DNA of 16,912 bases. Origin: SMXL01 sp964527795 (lineage in GTDB: Bacteria > Bacteroidota > Rhodothermia > Rhodothermales > UBA10348). The stretch is taken from assembly GCA_964527795.1 (NCBI GenBank), contig CAZGOS010000041.1, positions 1-16,912 of the forward strand, in the 5' to 3' direction. Below the pieces are notes generated by a model. It had not been told where the DNA came from, did no database searches, and saw nothing but the letters and a program-made list of their open reading frames with translations. The position numbers were made by a program, and so were the translations under genes. Positions 7,901-15,169 of this stretch are shown piece after piece (positions within the stretch are counted from its first letter, which is position 1; each line of letters starts with the position of its first letter).

Positions 7901-8110
7901 GTGGCCCGCAACGGCCGTGACGCGCCCTCCGCGCGTCGGTCCGATCATGCGAAAGTCGAGATCGGCGAACAAGGACGGATCGACAACCTGATTCGTAGTG
8001 TCAGTCTGACCCTGTGCCTGGGCCGGCGAAGAGCTGGAAACCATGGCCACGAGAAAAAACGTGCATGTGTACGCCGTGTAAATAATCCATTTTGAGGACG
8101 GAAATCTCAT
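4973..8110 (-). CDS. BNR protein 1: large secreted Asp-box beta-propeller (VPS10/sortilin-like)
   Basis: This 1045-aa protein has a signal peptide (hydrophobic core about 9-24, cleavage near AQA at 33). Ten Asp-box motifs of the S/TxDxGxxW kind follow: for example TTDAGTNW 89-96, STDAGETW 144-151, STDGGRSW 195-202, SNDRGESW 304-311, TRDEGRTW 537-544, SRDDGATW 604-611 and SFDDGVHW 704-711. These indicate two beta-propellers. Between them lie two motifs shared with its paralogue: PHGDNHDMW (363-371) and YGGQQDNST (423-431). A FlgD-like beta-sandwich (about 855-907, with PGTYLARL) and a helical, coiled-coil-prone tail (about 915-1040) end the protein. Databases often label such proteins glycosyl hydrolase, but I see no sialidase catalytic set, so an enzymatic role is unproven. 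Substrate or partner binding outside the cytoplasm is more likely. The start has AAGAAG upstream. The gene lies 122 bases after the DUF1353 gene. Confidence 0.88.
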   Translation of the reverse strand: MRFPSSKWIIYTAYTCTFFLVAMVSSSSPAQAQGQTDTTNQVVDPSLFADLDFRMIGPTRGGRVTAVAGHRDQPHTFYFGATGGGVWKTTDAGTNWSNISDGYFETGSVGSIDVADSNPDVIYVGTGSDGIRSNVILGKGIYRSTDAGETWTHLGLRDTGQIGAVVVHPTNPEVVYVAALGSPFGANPERGVYKSTDGGRSWDHVLYVSDRTGAIDLELNPANSDEVYAAMWHAERKPWTIISGDEKEDGIYISRDSGKNWKKIEKGLPQGLIGKIDLAVSPDDPSRVYALVEAKPEEEGLYRSNDRGESWYLVSTQRGIMNRPFYYTNVDTDPTDADVVYVNNEGFYKSTDGGNTFSRRSTPHGDNHDMWINPDNPEIMIQSNDGGANVTFNGGETWSTQSNQPTAELYQVHVDDRFPYWVYGGQQDNSTIAVPSLPPRRMPGGMTAYWESVGGCETGPAVPKPGDANIVYSNCKGRFGRYNRATGQEQRYYVGAVNMYGRNPAELPYRFQRVVPIHVSPHDPNVIYHGSQYVHRTRDEGRTWETISPDLTAFRPERQMVSGGPITRDITGEEHYSALYVIQESPVEKGVIWTGANDGPIHVSRDDGATWRDVTPPDMPPEGRIQHIDPSPHESGKAYVAGYRYLLNDFRPYIYRTTDYGETWTMLTDGKNGIPDDHPTRVVREDPDRKGLLYAGTDFGLFISFDDGVHWQSFQLDLPVTPVTDIKIHQKDLVLSTMGRSFWILDDLSPLHQITDEIAASEMHFFQPRDAYRMRYSSRSGGTASPEYAAPGVRLDYFLAEETDDELTLEILDSSGRTVRVMRSEQDKPEEDVTVQGMRGPQARPATTRVLGREPGMHRVVWNLRHYEDTDREISSGAGPMVVPGTYLARLSVSDWSVERQFRVLIDPRVESDGVTQEDLEEQLAYNLRLRKLTSQARGVVSNIDSTLKMLEQPLENDNSSALEIKEGLDRIRAALVTDDSDSYPPPMLLNQLNYLRNMVSSADQRPGNDAYSRFEELKTELERLLANLEELTSRSRDLIGIAPD

Positions 8111-8232
8111 CGGGCTTCTTTTTGAAGACGTTCCTGGGGACGAAAAAGCTCGGTTATAGTAGGCCTGAGGGATTTGAAATGCCAGAAGAATGAAGGGAGG
8201 CGCACCGCGTAGAGAGCCATTCGAGCGGTCAG

Positions 8233-8685
8233 TTAGTCGGGAGCGCAGATAATGGAGACCGGCGAAGACTCAGTCGGCCGAGCATTTTTTTCGCCGAACC
8301 ACCGGAGCGCTTTGTGCACATACCAGGCTCTGAAGCCGGCCATGCCGTCCTCACGGCACATTCTTTTCAGCAGATCGTCTGCGTACTTCCGATCCGCTCG
8401 GTAGTCCAGATAATCGAGCCGCATGAGCTGATAAAGCGCATCGTGAACGAGCGACGCGCGCATAAACGCAGGCGTATCGATGGTTGGACCACTGGGTCCG
8501 TCCCATGCATACCCCTTCTTAATAGTCAGTTTTCCTGTTGGTGTAAGACTCAGGAATGACGTATCGACACCATCGACCGGCGCCGCATCAGTTTGAATGC
8601 GATAGTCCAGCATGAGCTGGTACTTATACTTTTTCAGCTTGCGATAGCAGGCTCTTCTCTGGGTTGTGGATTCGGGTGCCGGCAT
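8233..8685 (-). CDS. DUF1353 family protein
   Basis: The 150-aa product shows the DUF1353 pattern. A Lys-rich N-terminus is followed by GKLTIKKGYAWDGPSGPTID (51-70), HDALYQLMR (81-89), an AD pair near 97-104 and a C-terminal aromatic segment, WYVHKALRWFG (121-131). It has no signal peptide, so it is probably cytoplasmic. The conserved WDG, HD and D residues look like a possible active or metal site, but the family has no established function that I know of; some members are phage-encoded. The gene lies 45 bases downstream of cfa on the same strand and 122 bases upstream of BNR protein 1, so it may be in the cfa transcript. No phage genes surround it here. The family call is firm; the role is unknown. 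Confidence 0.85.
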   Translation of the reverse strand: MPAPESTTQRRACYRKLKKYKYQLMLDYRIQTDAAPVDGVDTSFLSLTPTGKLTIKKGYAWDGPSGPTIDTPAFMRASLVHDALYQLMRLDYLDYRADRKYADDLLKRMCREDGMAGFRAWYVHKALRWFGEKNARPTESSPVSIICAPD

Positions 8686-8730
8686 TTCGACAAGGTTTAA
8701 TCTGGCTTCAGAAAGAGGCCTGGGCCACGC

Positions 8731-9852
8731 TCATCGAATCGTTTGATAGCCTCCCAGGACTCCTTTCTTGGATAAAACGATTTGCCATACCTGACTACGC
8801 CGTGCTCTGAAAGAGCCGGCAGAGGAGAGCAGATAGTATTTCCACATGCGATGAAACCGCTCGTCGTAGATGTGCCGTAGCTGGTCCCAGTTGGATTTAA
8901 AATTGTCAAACCACACCATAAGCGTCCTGTCATAATGCGCACCGATGTTGTGCATATCCTCAATCGAAAAAAGTCCTTCTACCGACTTTGCGATTTGAGC
9001 GATCGTCGGAAGAACACCGCGCGGAAAAATGTATTTTTCCGTGAAACCATCATCTGCACGTCGTCCTTTTGCCATCCCAATCGTATGGAGTAATAACAGG
9101 CCGTCATCTTTCAGGCACTCAGACGCCACTTTCATGAACGTTCGATAGTTCTTTGGTCCCACGTGCTCAAACATTCCTATCGAAGCTATGCAATCGAACC
9201 GGCCCGTCACGTCCCGATAATCCTGTAGTTTAATCTCAACGGGAAGTCCGGAACACATAGCTTGCCCGAGCTGCGTTTGTTCTTTCGAGTTATTGATTCC
9301 TACGACCGAAACGCCGTATGTTTCGGCGGCATATTTGGCCAGACTTCCCCAGCCGCAACCGATATCGAGCAGGTGCATACCTTCTGAAAGACCCAGTTTC
9401 CGGCAGACCAGGTCCAACTTCGACTCTTGTGCGCTGTCGAGTGACTCTGCATTCCTCCAGTACGCACAGCTATAGACCAGTCGTTCGTCGAGCATCGCCC
9501 TGAAGAGGGCATTACCAAGGTCGTAGTGGCGCTCGCCGATTTCACCGGCTTTCGATTTTCGCTGTTTGTTGACGATGGCCTCGGCTGCTACTGCAGCGAG
9601 GCGGCGCCAATTACTGCGAAGCTCCGATTCAATATCGGAACGGAGAACTCGAAAGATGAACTCGTCGAGCTGCTCGGCATCCCACCAGCCGTCCATGTAA
9701 GATTCGCCTGCTCCGAGGGATCCTTCAGACAACACACGACGGTAAAACCGCTCGTCGTTGACGCGAATATCAAACGGTTGTGGCCCGTTGATACTGACGC
9801 CGGCCGTATCCAGGAACTCTAACAGGACGCTTTTGGATCTATCGGTACGCAT
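8731..9852 (-). CDS. cfa: Cyclopropane-fatty-acyl-phospholipid synthase
   Basis: Cfa transfers the methyl carbon of S-adenosylmethionine to the double bond of unsaturated acyl chains in membrane phospholipids, giving cyclopropane fatty acids. This is usually linked to stationary-phase, acid or solvent stress. Numbering from the ATG at 9852 (373 aa), the sequence follows E. coli Cfa along its length: RVLSEGSLGAGESYMDGWW, HYDLGNALF (109-117), YSCAYW (127-132), the SAM motif LLDIGCGWG (161-169), FEHVGPKNY (228-236, with the conserved Glu and His), KYIFPRG and FRARRSQVWQIV near the end. A GTG at 9882 would add ten residues. Neither start has a good ribosome binding site, and the ATG is preferred only for codon type. 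It is preceded by a second methyltransferase gene (gap 108) and followed by DUF1353 (gap 45). Confidence 0.95.
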   Translation of the reverse strand: MRTDRSKSVLLEFLDTAGVSINGPQPFDIRVNDERFYRRVLSEGSLGAGESYMDGWWDAEQLDEFIFRVLRSDIESELRSNWRRLAAVAAEAIVNKQRKSKAGEIGERHYDLGNALFRAMLDERLVYSCAYWRNAESLDSAQESKLDLVCRKLGLSEGMHLLDIGCGWGSLAKYAAETYGVSVVGINNSKEQTQLGQAMCSGLPVEIKLQDYRDVTGRFDCIASIGMFEHVGPKNYRTFMKVASECLKDDGLLLLHTIGMAKGRRADDGFTEKYIFPRGVLPTIAQIAKSVEGLFSIEDMHNIGAHYDRTLMVWFDNFKSNWDQLRHIYDERFHRMWKYYLLSSAGSFRARRSQVWQIVLSKKGVLGGYQTIR

Positions 9853-9960
9853 TTCTGTGCGAAATGGACTGGATCGTAACACGATAGTCGAATACGCCGG
9901 AATCTAACCACTGATCGACTTATCTGCACGCGCGCGATTCTCGTACCCGATCGAGCGTGG

Positions 9961-10608
9961 TCATATGCAATTTGTTCTTTGAAAAACAGAAACCCGCCAG
10001 AAAAAGGTCTCGCGTCGTGACTGCTTTTGAAAACCAGCGTCTTCAATAAGGTTTTCGATGTCCGCTGTTGCATGCACGAATGCTCGAAATGGATCTCGGC
10101 TCAGTACACGCCTGAAATTATCCAGAGCCATTCCGAGTCGGGTATACCAGCGATCCCTGGGATAACTGAGAGCGAGCACATCGCCGGCCTTTTGCGTGGA
10201 TCTCGTGAGCAAAGCATGATAGTCCGGATAACAACAAACGACGCGATCGAGCGTGACCACATCCGATTCGTTAATCTCGGAACCGTCCGTGGCGAAATCC
10301 GCCTGGACAAATTGAACGCGCCCATCGTGACCCCGCCGCATGCTCTCCTTTTTAGCCGTTTCGATATACGCGGATGAGAGATCCACGTGTGTAGCTTCTG
10401 CGCATACATCCTGAAGCAACTCGTGATGAATCACACCTATGCCTGCTCCAATGTCCAGAAGCCGGGCATCGCGAAACGGCTGATTGCGAATCGCCTGGAG
10501 GAGCAGCCTGGTGGTTTTATCGGGCCCTTTATCGAGATACCTCTTCAGGTCACGCCTCGCGTGCATGCCGCCAAAATGCATGTCTCTTGGATCGCTGCAG
10601 CAGTTCAT
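9961..10608 (-). CDS. Class I SAM-dependent methyltransferase
   Basis: The 215-aa protein has the Rossmann-type SAM-binding core: motif I LLDIGAGIG (50-58), an acidic residue after the second strand in THVDLSSAYI (Asp76), and a motif with QADFA about 25 residues later. The N-terminus has a CC pair, then HARRDLKRYLDKGPDKTTRLL, which I recall from a group of bacterial methyltransferases, some labelled Mg-protoporphyrin O-methyltransferase-like. The substrate cannot be named from sequence, and no photosynthesis gene is nearby. The ATG at 10608 is chosen because AGGGA (plus-strand 10616-10620) sits seven bases upstream. A TTG at 10650 would extend the frame by 14 residues without such a site. The location just before cfa makes a lipid or envelope substrate possible, but this is inference. 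Confidence 0.85.
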   Translation of the reverse strand: MNCCSDPRDMHFGGMHARRDLKRYLDKGPDKTTRLLLQAIRNQPFRDARLLDIGAGIGVIHHELLQDVCAEATHVDLSSAYIETAKKESMRRGHDGRVQFVQADFATDGSEINESDVVTLDRVVCCYPDYHALLTRSTQKAGDVLALSYPRDRWYTRLGMALDNFRRVLSRDPFRAFVHATADIENLIEDAGFQKQSRRETFFWRVSVFQRTNCI

Positions 10609-10686
10609 CAATCTGTCCCTAATTTTATTCGTCGTCCGCGCTTCGACCAATCTGGGATTAGCCGGCGCGAGACTTCTCTCAGTGCC

Positions 10687-11130
10687 TTATTGCAGCTCTT
10701 CCAATCGCATTTCGGTGAGAATGATTTGCACGTGCGTCACGAAGTCCGACGCTTGATTCCGGTACATTCGTGCCACGTTCAGAACGAGTCGATTTCGAAC
10801 GACGCCGGGTAAATTCGAGAGCGTTTCCAGACTTTTTGCTTCAAGGGTTATCTTCGAGCCGATCGGCCGGCGCTTGAATTCCACAGTCTGAAGTTCCTGA
10901 ATCGAAATCCTGTGTTGCACCGCCTCGGACTTGTTCATCCTGTTACTGGTTGTCTGGACTTCGAGCGTCACGGATTCATCCGTGCATCTGACCAATCCTT
11001 CGACGATAATCGTGCCACCGGCCACGTCCGTGGCTGTGACACTGATCGTTATCGGGACACTATGTCCTTCGTTATACACCTGTACTTGTTTCCCATTCTT
11101 GACATAAATCTTTCCACCGATCAGCGTCAT
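10687..11130 (-). CDS. Unknown 147-aa beta-rich protein, coupled to BNR protein 2
   Basis: I do not recognise this protein. It has no signal peptide or membrane helix, and it alternates short hydrophobic and charged or Thr-rich stretches (for example PITISVTATDVAGGTIIVEG, KITLEAKSLETL, HVQIILTEMRL), suggesting a mostly beta fold, perhaps immunoglobulin- or C2-like. The start ATG (11130-11128) overlaps the TGA stop of BNR protein 2 (11129-11127) as ATGA, which strongly suggests translational coupling and a functional link to that protein. The coupling is puzzling, since its partner is exported and this protein appears cytoplasmic. The second BNR gene has no such overlapping neighbour. The methyltransferase start follows after a 78-base gap. 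The frame is well supported; the function is unknown. Confidence 0.7.
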   Translation of the reverse strand: MTLIGGKIYVKNGKQVQVYNEGHSVPITISVTATDVAGGTIIVEGLVRCTDESVTLEVQTTSNRMNKSEAVQHRISIQELQTVEFKRRPIGSKITLEAKSLETLSNLPGVVRNRLVLNVARMYRNQASDFVTHVQIILTEMRLEELQ

Positions 11131-14100
11131 TCTTCAACCGAAACAGCAGGGATTTCCGCATCACGAACCATCGCATTAAACGCCGGAAGCTGCTGAGCAA
11201 GCATGCCGGCCAGAATCTCCAGTTGCTCGTCTATCTGAGCCGTGAGTTCATCCCGGACAGCATACGCCTGATCCGTCGGCCTGAAATCACCACTGGCCGC
11301 AACACCTCCCACTGCCGCAAGCTTGTTATTGAGCCGAATCGGGAAATTCAGGGGATCCTGACCGGATCTGTTCTTCGTCTGATAGAGCGCCTGCTCGACT
11401 TCTTTCAAGTCTGCCAGCAAAGACCTGGCCACGGCCTTTAGCGTATCGGCCCGGGCATGTCCCTCAGGTATGCGATCCGTCACGCCGTTGACCTGGGTTC
11501 TTATCTCGCGAATGCGTTTGATCGCCTTGTGCGTCTCCGTCAGTTTTTCCCTGACCGAGATGAGAAAATCAAACTGTTCTTCCAGATCAGCCTGCGTAGC
11601 CGACGAGCGCGGATCCTGCTCGATCGTAAACGAAACGGTCGAAGAATCGTCGCCCACGATCAGCCGCGCCTGATACCCGCCGGGCGCCGCTCTCGGCCCG
11701 GTCACGCTTCCTGCCCACATGACCAGCCCCTTGAAACTGTCGGCGTCTTTATAGCGCATGTTCCACGTAAACGTATTGATGCCTTCTTCGATCGGCAAAC
11801 GCTCCTCCGGAGTAAACGACTTGATAATCGTTCCGTCCTGCTCGAGCATACGAAGCGTGGTCGTGCTGCTGTCCGGTATCTCGCCCAGATAATACCGGAG
11901 CTTCACTCCACCACCCCCGAATCCGCCTGTTCGCACGGTAGGATACGGCGCATACAAAACAAAGGGCCTATCGATATCATCTGACTGCATATGATGGAAG
12001 GGCGTCAGGTCCTCCATGATCCAGAACGCACGACCCTGCGTCGCCACGATCAGATCATGATCCTTCCACGCCAGGTCGGTAATCGGAACGATGGGCAGAT
12101 TCTGCTGAAAACTGGTCCAGTTGTCGCCGTCGTCAAAGGATATGTACATTCCGCTTTCCGTACCTGCGTAGAGCAGACCCTCTCGCTCCGGATCCGGCTG
12201 AATGGCCCGCGTGAAATGCTGCTCGTCAATTCCGTCGGTGATCCTGGTCCACGATGCCCCGTAGTCGGTAGTTTTATACAGATACGGGGCGAAATCGTCC
12301 GATTTGTACATGGTGGCGGCTACGTAAAGCCCTCCCGGCTCACTGGGATGGGCGACCATGTCGTTGATCATGATCCACTCCGGCATGATGCGCCCGGGTG
12401 GCGTCACGTTCGTCCACGTTGCGCCGGCATCCCTCGTAATATGGATCAGCCCGTCGTCCGAGCCCGCCCAGATGACGCCCGGTTCCGATCCCTCTTCGAC
12501 AGCAAAGATGGTTGCGTAATACTCGACACTCGTATTGTCCTGCGTAATCGGTCCACCCGACGATTTGAGCGTGGAAGGATCGTTTCTCGTCAGATCTCCA
12601 CTTATCGCTTCCCAGGTCTTTCCTTCATTCGTTGTTTTGAAAAGCACCTGGGCGGCCGCGTAGAGCACATTCGAATCATGTCGGGAAAATTTGATGGGGA
12701 AGTTCCACTGGAAGCGGTATGTGTAGTCTTCGGCGCCGTGACCCATGGGATTGTCCGGCCAGACGCTGATATTTCTCGATTCGCCCGTACGATGATTTCT
12801 TCGCTGAAGGTATCCGCCATAGGATCCCCCATAAACGATATCCGGATCATCCGGATGTGGTGCAATCCACGCGCTTTCGCCGCCGGCCGTCGATTCCCAG
12901 TCGCGTTCGCTTCGTCCGCTCGAGGTATGCAGAATTCGAACGGTTGAGTTGTCCTGCTGACCACCGTAAATGCGATACGGGAAGTTGTTGTCCGTTGTAA
13001 CACGGTAGAACTGAGCCGTCGGTTGATTGTCGTCATAGGATGACCAGTTGTCTCCCGCGTCGAAAGACACCTGTCCGCCGCCGTCGTCGGCGATGACCAT
13101 TCGGCTGGCGTTGTTTGGATCGATCCACAGATCATGATGGTCCCCATGCGGCGTTCGGATACGATCGTATGTTTCTCCGCCGTCCTTTGACCGCCAGAAA
13201 GCGACGTTGAGCACGTAAACCATGTCCTCGTTCTGCGTATCGGCATATATGCGCGTGTAGTACCAGGCCCGCTGGCGCAGATTCCGGTCGGAGTTGATGC
13301 GTTTCCAGTTCTCGCCGCCGTCTTCGGAGCGGTATACACCTCCCTCTTCGGCTTCCACGATAGCCCATACGCGGTCCGGATTTACGGGTGAAACCGTCAC
13401 ACCGATTATGCCGAGGGTCCCTTTCGGCAAGCCGTTGTCCTGACCGGTCAGTTCATTCCAGGTATCTCCGCCGTCCGTTGATTTCCAGAGGGAAGATCCA
13501 GGGCCGCCGCTGTTCAGACTATACGGCGTCCGGTCGACGTTCCACATGGCGGCATAGAGTATGCGTGCGTTGCCTGGATCCATGTGCAGATCCACAGCCC
13601 CGGCTTCGTCACTTACGAAGAGAATGCGTTCCCAGGTTTCACCACCGTCTTGCGACCGGTAAACGCCACGTTCGTCACTCGGCCCGAAAAGATGTCCGAG
13701 CGCGGCCGCATAGACCAGATCCGGATTCCTGGGGTGAATGCGAATCCGGGGAATGTGGCGAGAATCCTCTAGACCGATTGATTTCCATGTCTTTCCGGCA
13801 TCGACCGACTTCCACATACCATAGCCGTGTGAAACATTGCCTCGAAGAGTTTTTTCGCCGCCGCCGACATAGATCACGTTCGGATCCCATTCGCTAACGG
13901 CAACGGCACCGATCGAACCACCAAAAAAGCCGTCAGAAATGTTATTCCAGGACTGACCGCCGTCGCTCGTTTTCCAGACGCCTCCTCCTGTAGTTCCCAT
14001 ATAATGGACCAGCATCTGGGAAGGAACCCCGGTAACGGCAGCCGATCGACCGCCGCGATAAGGGCCAACGAGACGATATTCCATTCCCTCGTACTGTTTT

Positions 14101-14177
14101 TCATCGATGGATTGTGAAAACGCATCGTGAGTGAGTATGGCGAGCAGCAGCAGCGAAACAGGGGCGTACTTCTTCAT
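11127..14177 (-). CDS. BNR protein 2: large secreted Asp-box beta-propeller, paralogue of BNR protein 1
   Basis: This 1016-aa protein has a clear signal peptide (MKKYAPVSLLLLAILTHDAFS, cleavage before Gln22). It carries ten Asp-box-like motifs at about 70, 124, 175, 233, 284, 330, 515, 581, 636 and 680, such as STDGGDTW, SEDGGENW and TRDAGATW. One is degenerate (TTNEGKTW, Asp to Asn). The inter-propeller motifs PHGDHHDLW (343-351) and YGGQQDNST (404-412) match BNR protein 1. A FlgD-like sandwich (about 800-856) and a helical tail (about 862-1000, with a conserved RP..QAY segment) complete the same architecture. It is probably periplasmic or extracellular and binds a polymer or protein. Catalytic activity is not evident, although such proteins are often labelled glycosyl hydrolase. 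The ATG at 14177 has AAGAAGAG just upstream. The leader contains a perfect 10-bp tandem repeat. The stop overlaps the next gene. Confidence 0.88.
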   Translation of the reverse strand: MKKYAPVSLLLLAILTHDAFSQSIDEKQYEGMEYRLVGPYRGGRSAAVTGVPSQMLVHYMGTTGGGVWKTSDGGQSWNNISDGFFGGSIGAVAVSEWDPNVIYVGGGEKTLRGNVSHGYGMWKSVDAGKTWKSIGLEDSRHIPRIRIHPRNPDLVYAAALGHLFGPSDERGVYRSQDGGETWERILFVSDEAGAVDLHMDPGNARILYAAMWNVDRTPYSLNSGGPGSSLWKSTDGGDTWNELTGQDNGLPKGTLGIIGVTVSPVNPDRVWAIVEAEEGGVYRSEDGGENWKRINSDRNLRQRAWYYTRIYADTQNEDMVYVLNVAFWRSKDGGETYDRIRTPHGDHHDLWIDPNNASRMVIADDGGGQVSFDAGDNWSSYDDNQPTAQFYRVTTDNNFPYRIYGGQQDNSTVRILHTSSGRSERDWESTAGGESAWIAPHPDDPDIVYGGSYGGYLQRRNHRTGESRNISVWPDNPMGHGAEDYTYRFQWNFPIKFSRHDSNVLYAAAQVLFKTTNEGKTWEAISGDLTRNDPSTLKSSGGPITQDNTSVEYYATIFAVEEGSEPGVIWAGSDDGLIHITRDAGATWTNVTPPGRIMPEWIMINDMVAHPSEPGGLYVAATMYKSDDFAPYLYKTTDYGASWTRITDGIDEQHFTRAIQPDPEREGLLYAGTESGMYISFDDGDNWTSFQQNLPIVPITDLAWKDHDLIVATQGRAFWIMEDLTPFHHMQSDDIDRPFVLYAPYPTVRTGGFGGGGVKLRYYLGEIPDSSTTTLRMLEQDGTIIKSFTPEERLPIEEGINTFTWNMRYKDADSFKGLVMWAGSVTGPRAAPGGYQARLIVGDDSSTVSFTIEQDPRSSATQADLEEQFDFLISVREKLTETHKAIKRIREIRTQVNGVTDRIPEGHARADTLKAVARSLLADLKEVEQALYQTKNRSGQDPLNFPIRLNNKLAAVGGVAASGDFRPTDQAYAVRDELTAQIDEQLEILAGMLAQQLPAFNAMVRDAEIPAVSVEE

Positions 14178-14192
14178 TCTCTTCTTAATCGG

Positions 14193-14212
14193 CTTCGGTG
14201 GTCTTCGGTGGT
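14193..14212. repeat. Perfect 10-bp tandem repeat in the BNR protein 2 leader
   Basis: CTTCGGTGGT occurs twice in direct succession (14193-14202 and 14203-14212). In the transcribed direction this is ACCACCGAAG twice, ending 15 bases before the BNR protein 2 start codon. Ten base pairs is one helical turn, so it could be a tandem regulator site, or simply a recent slippage duplication in the 5' untranslated region. Confidence 0.6.
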
Positions 14213-14250
14213 ATTTGCACAGAAAAGAAACGCTTCCACGAGGACGGGTG

Positions 14251-14273
14251 GGCCGGAAAGGTACGCCCCGGCC
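14251..14273. terminator. GC-rich hairpin after the thioredoxin-family gene
   Basis: GGCCGG (14251-14256) and CCGGCC (14268-14273) form a 6-bp GC stem with an 11-base loop. It lies about 45 bases beyond the stop of the minus-strand thioredoxin-family gene and before BNR protein 2, where a terminator would be useful. On the minus strand no T tract follows, and on the plus strand a short GTTTT does. A standard factor-independent terminator is therefore only weakly supported. Confidence 0.3.
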
Positions 14274-14317
14274 GTTTTGATCGCCAGATTAGATGCCTGG
14301 AATGTCTGATAGCCGGA

Positions 14318-14899
14318 CTAGATGAGGTCACAGGCGTCGGGAGGCATCCAGTGTCCGTCCTTACCTTCCCATTTGATGTTGCAGCCGATGGGATTTGTGA
14401 GCGGCGTGCGGACCTCTCGACCGTTCAACACGTCTTCCAGCGCATTATCAAGATCGTTGACCGTGGCACGTTGGGCATTTCTCGGGCTGTCGACGCCTCT
14501 GCCGGTGTATACCAGCTTTCGATCCTGGTTGAACACGAAGAAGTGCGGCGTCTTGAGCCCACCGTACGCCCTCACCACCTCCTGCGAGGCGTCCCGTGCA
14601 TAAACCCAGGGAAATTCATATTCCTCCATCCTTCGCACCATGTGTATAAAGTCGTCGGTGGCGTACGTACGCTCGCTGTTGGAGTTGATCCCGATGAAAG
14701 CTACGCCTCGGTCGGAATAGCGGTTGACGGTCCGGCGAGTAACTTCATCGGATCCGGTGACATACGGGCAATGATTGCACGTAAAGAAAACGACGAGCAC
14801 GCCGGCATCGTCGAAATCCGAAAGCGTATACGATTTGCCGTCGGTGGCGGGCAATTCAAAGGATGGCGGTGAATCGCCGAGTTGAAGTGTGTAGGGCAT
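14318..14899 (-). CDS. Thioredoxin-family protein with CNHC active site
   Basis: The 193-aa protein is a thioredoxin-fold/AhpC-TSA-like protein. It starts with LGDSPPSFELPATDGKSYTL (7-26), followed by VVFFTCNHCPYV with the CxxC pair Cys41/Cys44, and the cis-proline loop KTPHFF (Pro118). The C-terminal PIGCNIKW (Cys173) is a further mark of the group usually annotated as thioredoxin family protein with a CNHCPYV motif. It probably handles thiol-disulfide exchange. There is no signal peptide, so a cytoplasmic location is likely, and the physiological partner is unknown. It is first in the long run of minus-strand genes. It is divergent from the ACT-domain gene, with 270 bases between, and lies 140 bases before BNR protein 2. 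The ATG at 14899 lacks a strong ribosome binding site. Confidence 0.9.
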   Translation of the reverse strand: MPYTLQLGDSPPSFELPATDGKSYTLSDFDDAGVLVVFFTCNHCPYVTGSDEVTRRTVNRYSDRGVAFIGINSNSERTYATDDFIHMVRRMEEYEFPWVYARDASQEVVRAYGGLKTPHFFVFNQDRKLVYTGRGVDSPRNAQRATVNDLDNALEDVLNGREVRTPLTNPIGCNIKWEGKDGHWMPPDACDLI

Positions 14900-15053
14900 G
14901 ATGATTCAGTTTACGTTCTTCTCGGTTGTGCAATCTAACGGACAACTGCCTTTTCATGCAGTCATGCCGTAGAAAACAGTTACAGAAAAATGGACGTTTG
15001 AGAGAAATTTTCCGTCAGGGATGTCCCTTCTTGTTCATTCCAGAGAATTGCAC

Positions 15054-15081
15054 TTGCGAAATTCAGTTTTGCGTCTATTAT
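15054..15081 (+). promoter_or_regulatory. Candidate promoter for the ACT-domain gene
   Basis: TTGCGA (15054-15059) and TATTAT (15076-15081) are 16 bases apart, a fair match to a sigma-70-type -35/-10 pair. It lies about 90 bases before the ACT-domain start codon in an AT-rich part of the divergent intergenic region. If the organism is a Bacteroidota relative, its housekeeping promoters may differ from this consensus, so the call is tentative. Confidence 0.3.
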
Positions 15082-15169
15082 TAGTACGGTAAGGTTTCTC
15101 TTGATTCACGTGCGATCTCGGACCCGTTTCCGCGAGCGGGACGTCTTCGCCTCAACAATATAGATTGTC

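Noticed and set aside
4973..8110. Annotating the BNR proteins as sialidases or glycosyl hydrolases
   Set aside because: Asp-boxes are structural; I could not find the arginine triad or FRIP-type motif expected of sialidases, so enzyme naming is not supported.
8115..8127. CTTC/GAAG hairpin over the BNR protein 1 ribosome binding site
   Set aside because: A 4-bp AT-rich stem is too weak to be meaningful.
11991..12947. Plus-strand open frame of 318 codons antisense to BNR protein 2
   Set aside because: It lies wholly inside a gene with ten matching Asp-box motifs on the other strand, has no domain of its own and is rich in Arg and His as expected from an antisense frame of GC-rich coding DNA.
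12602..13339. Minus-strand open frame of 245 codons in another frame of BNR protein 2
   Set aside because: Same strand as the real gene but shifted; its composition is low-complexity Thr/Arg/Ser with no motif, while the main frame is continuous and conserved with its paralogue.
14198..14872. Plus-strand open frame of 224 codons opposite the thioredoxin-family gene
   Set aside because: The antisense gene has an intact CNHC active site, cis-Pro loop and family C-terminus; the plus frame has no recognisable domain or ribosome binding site.
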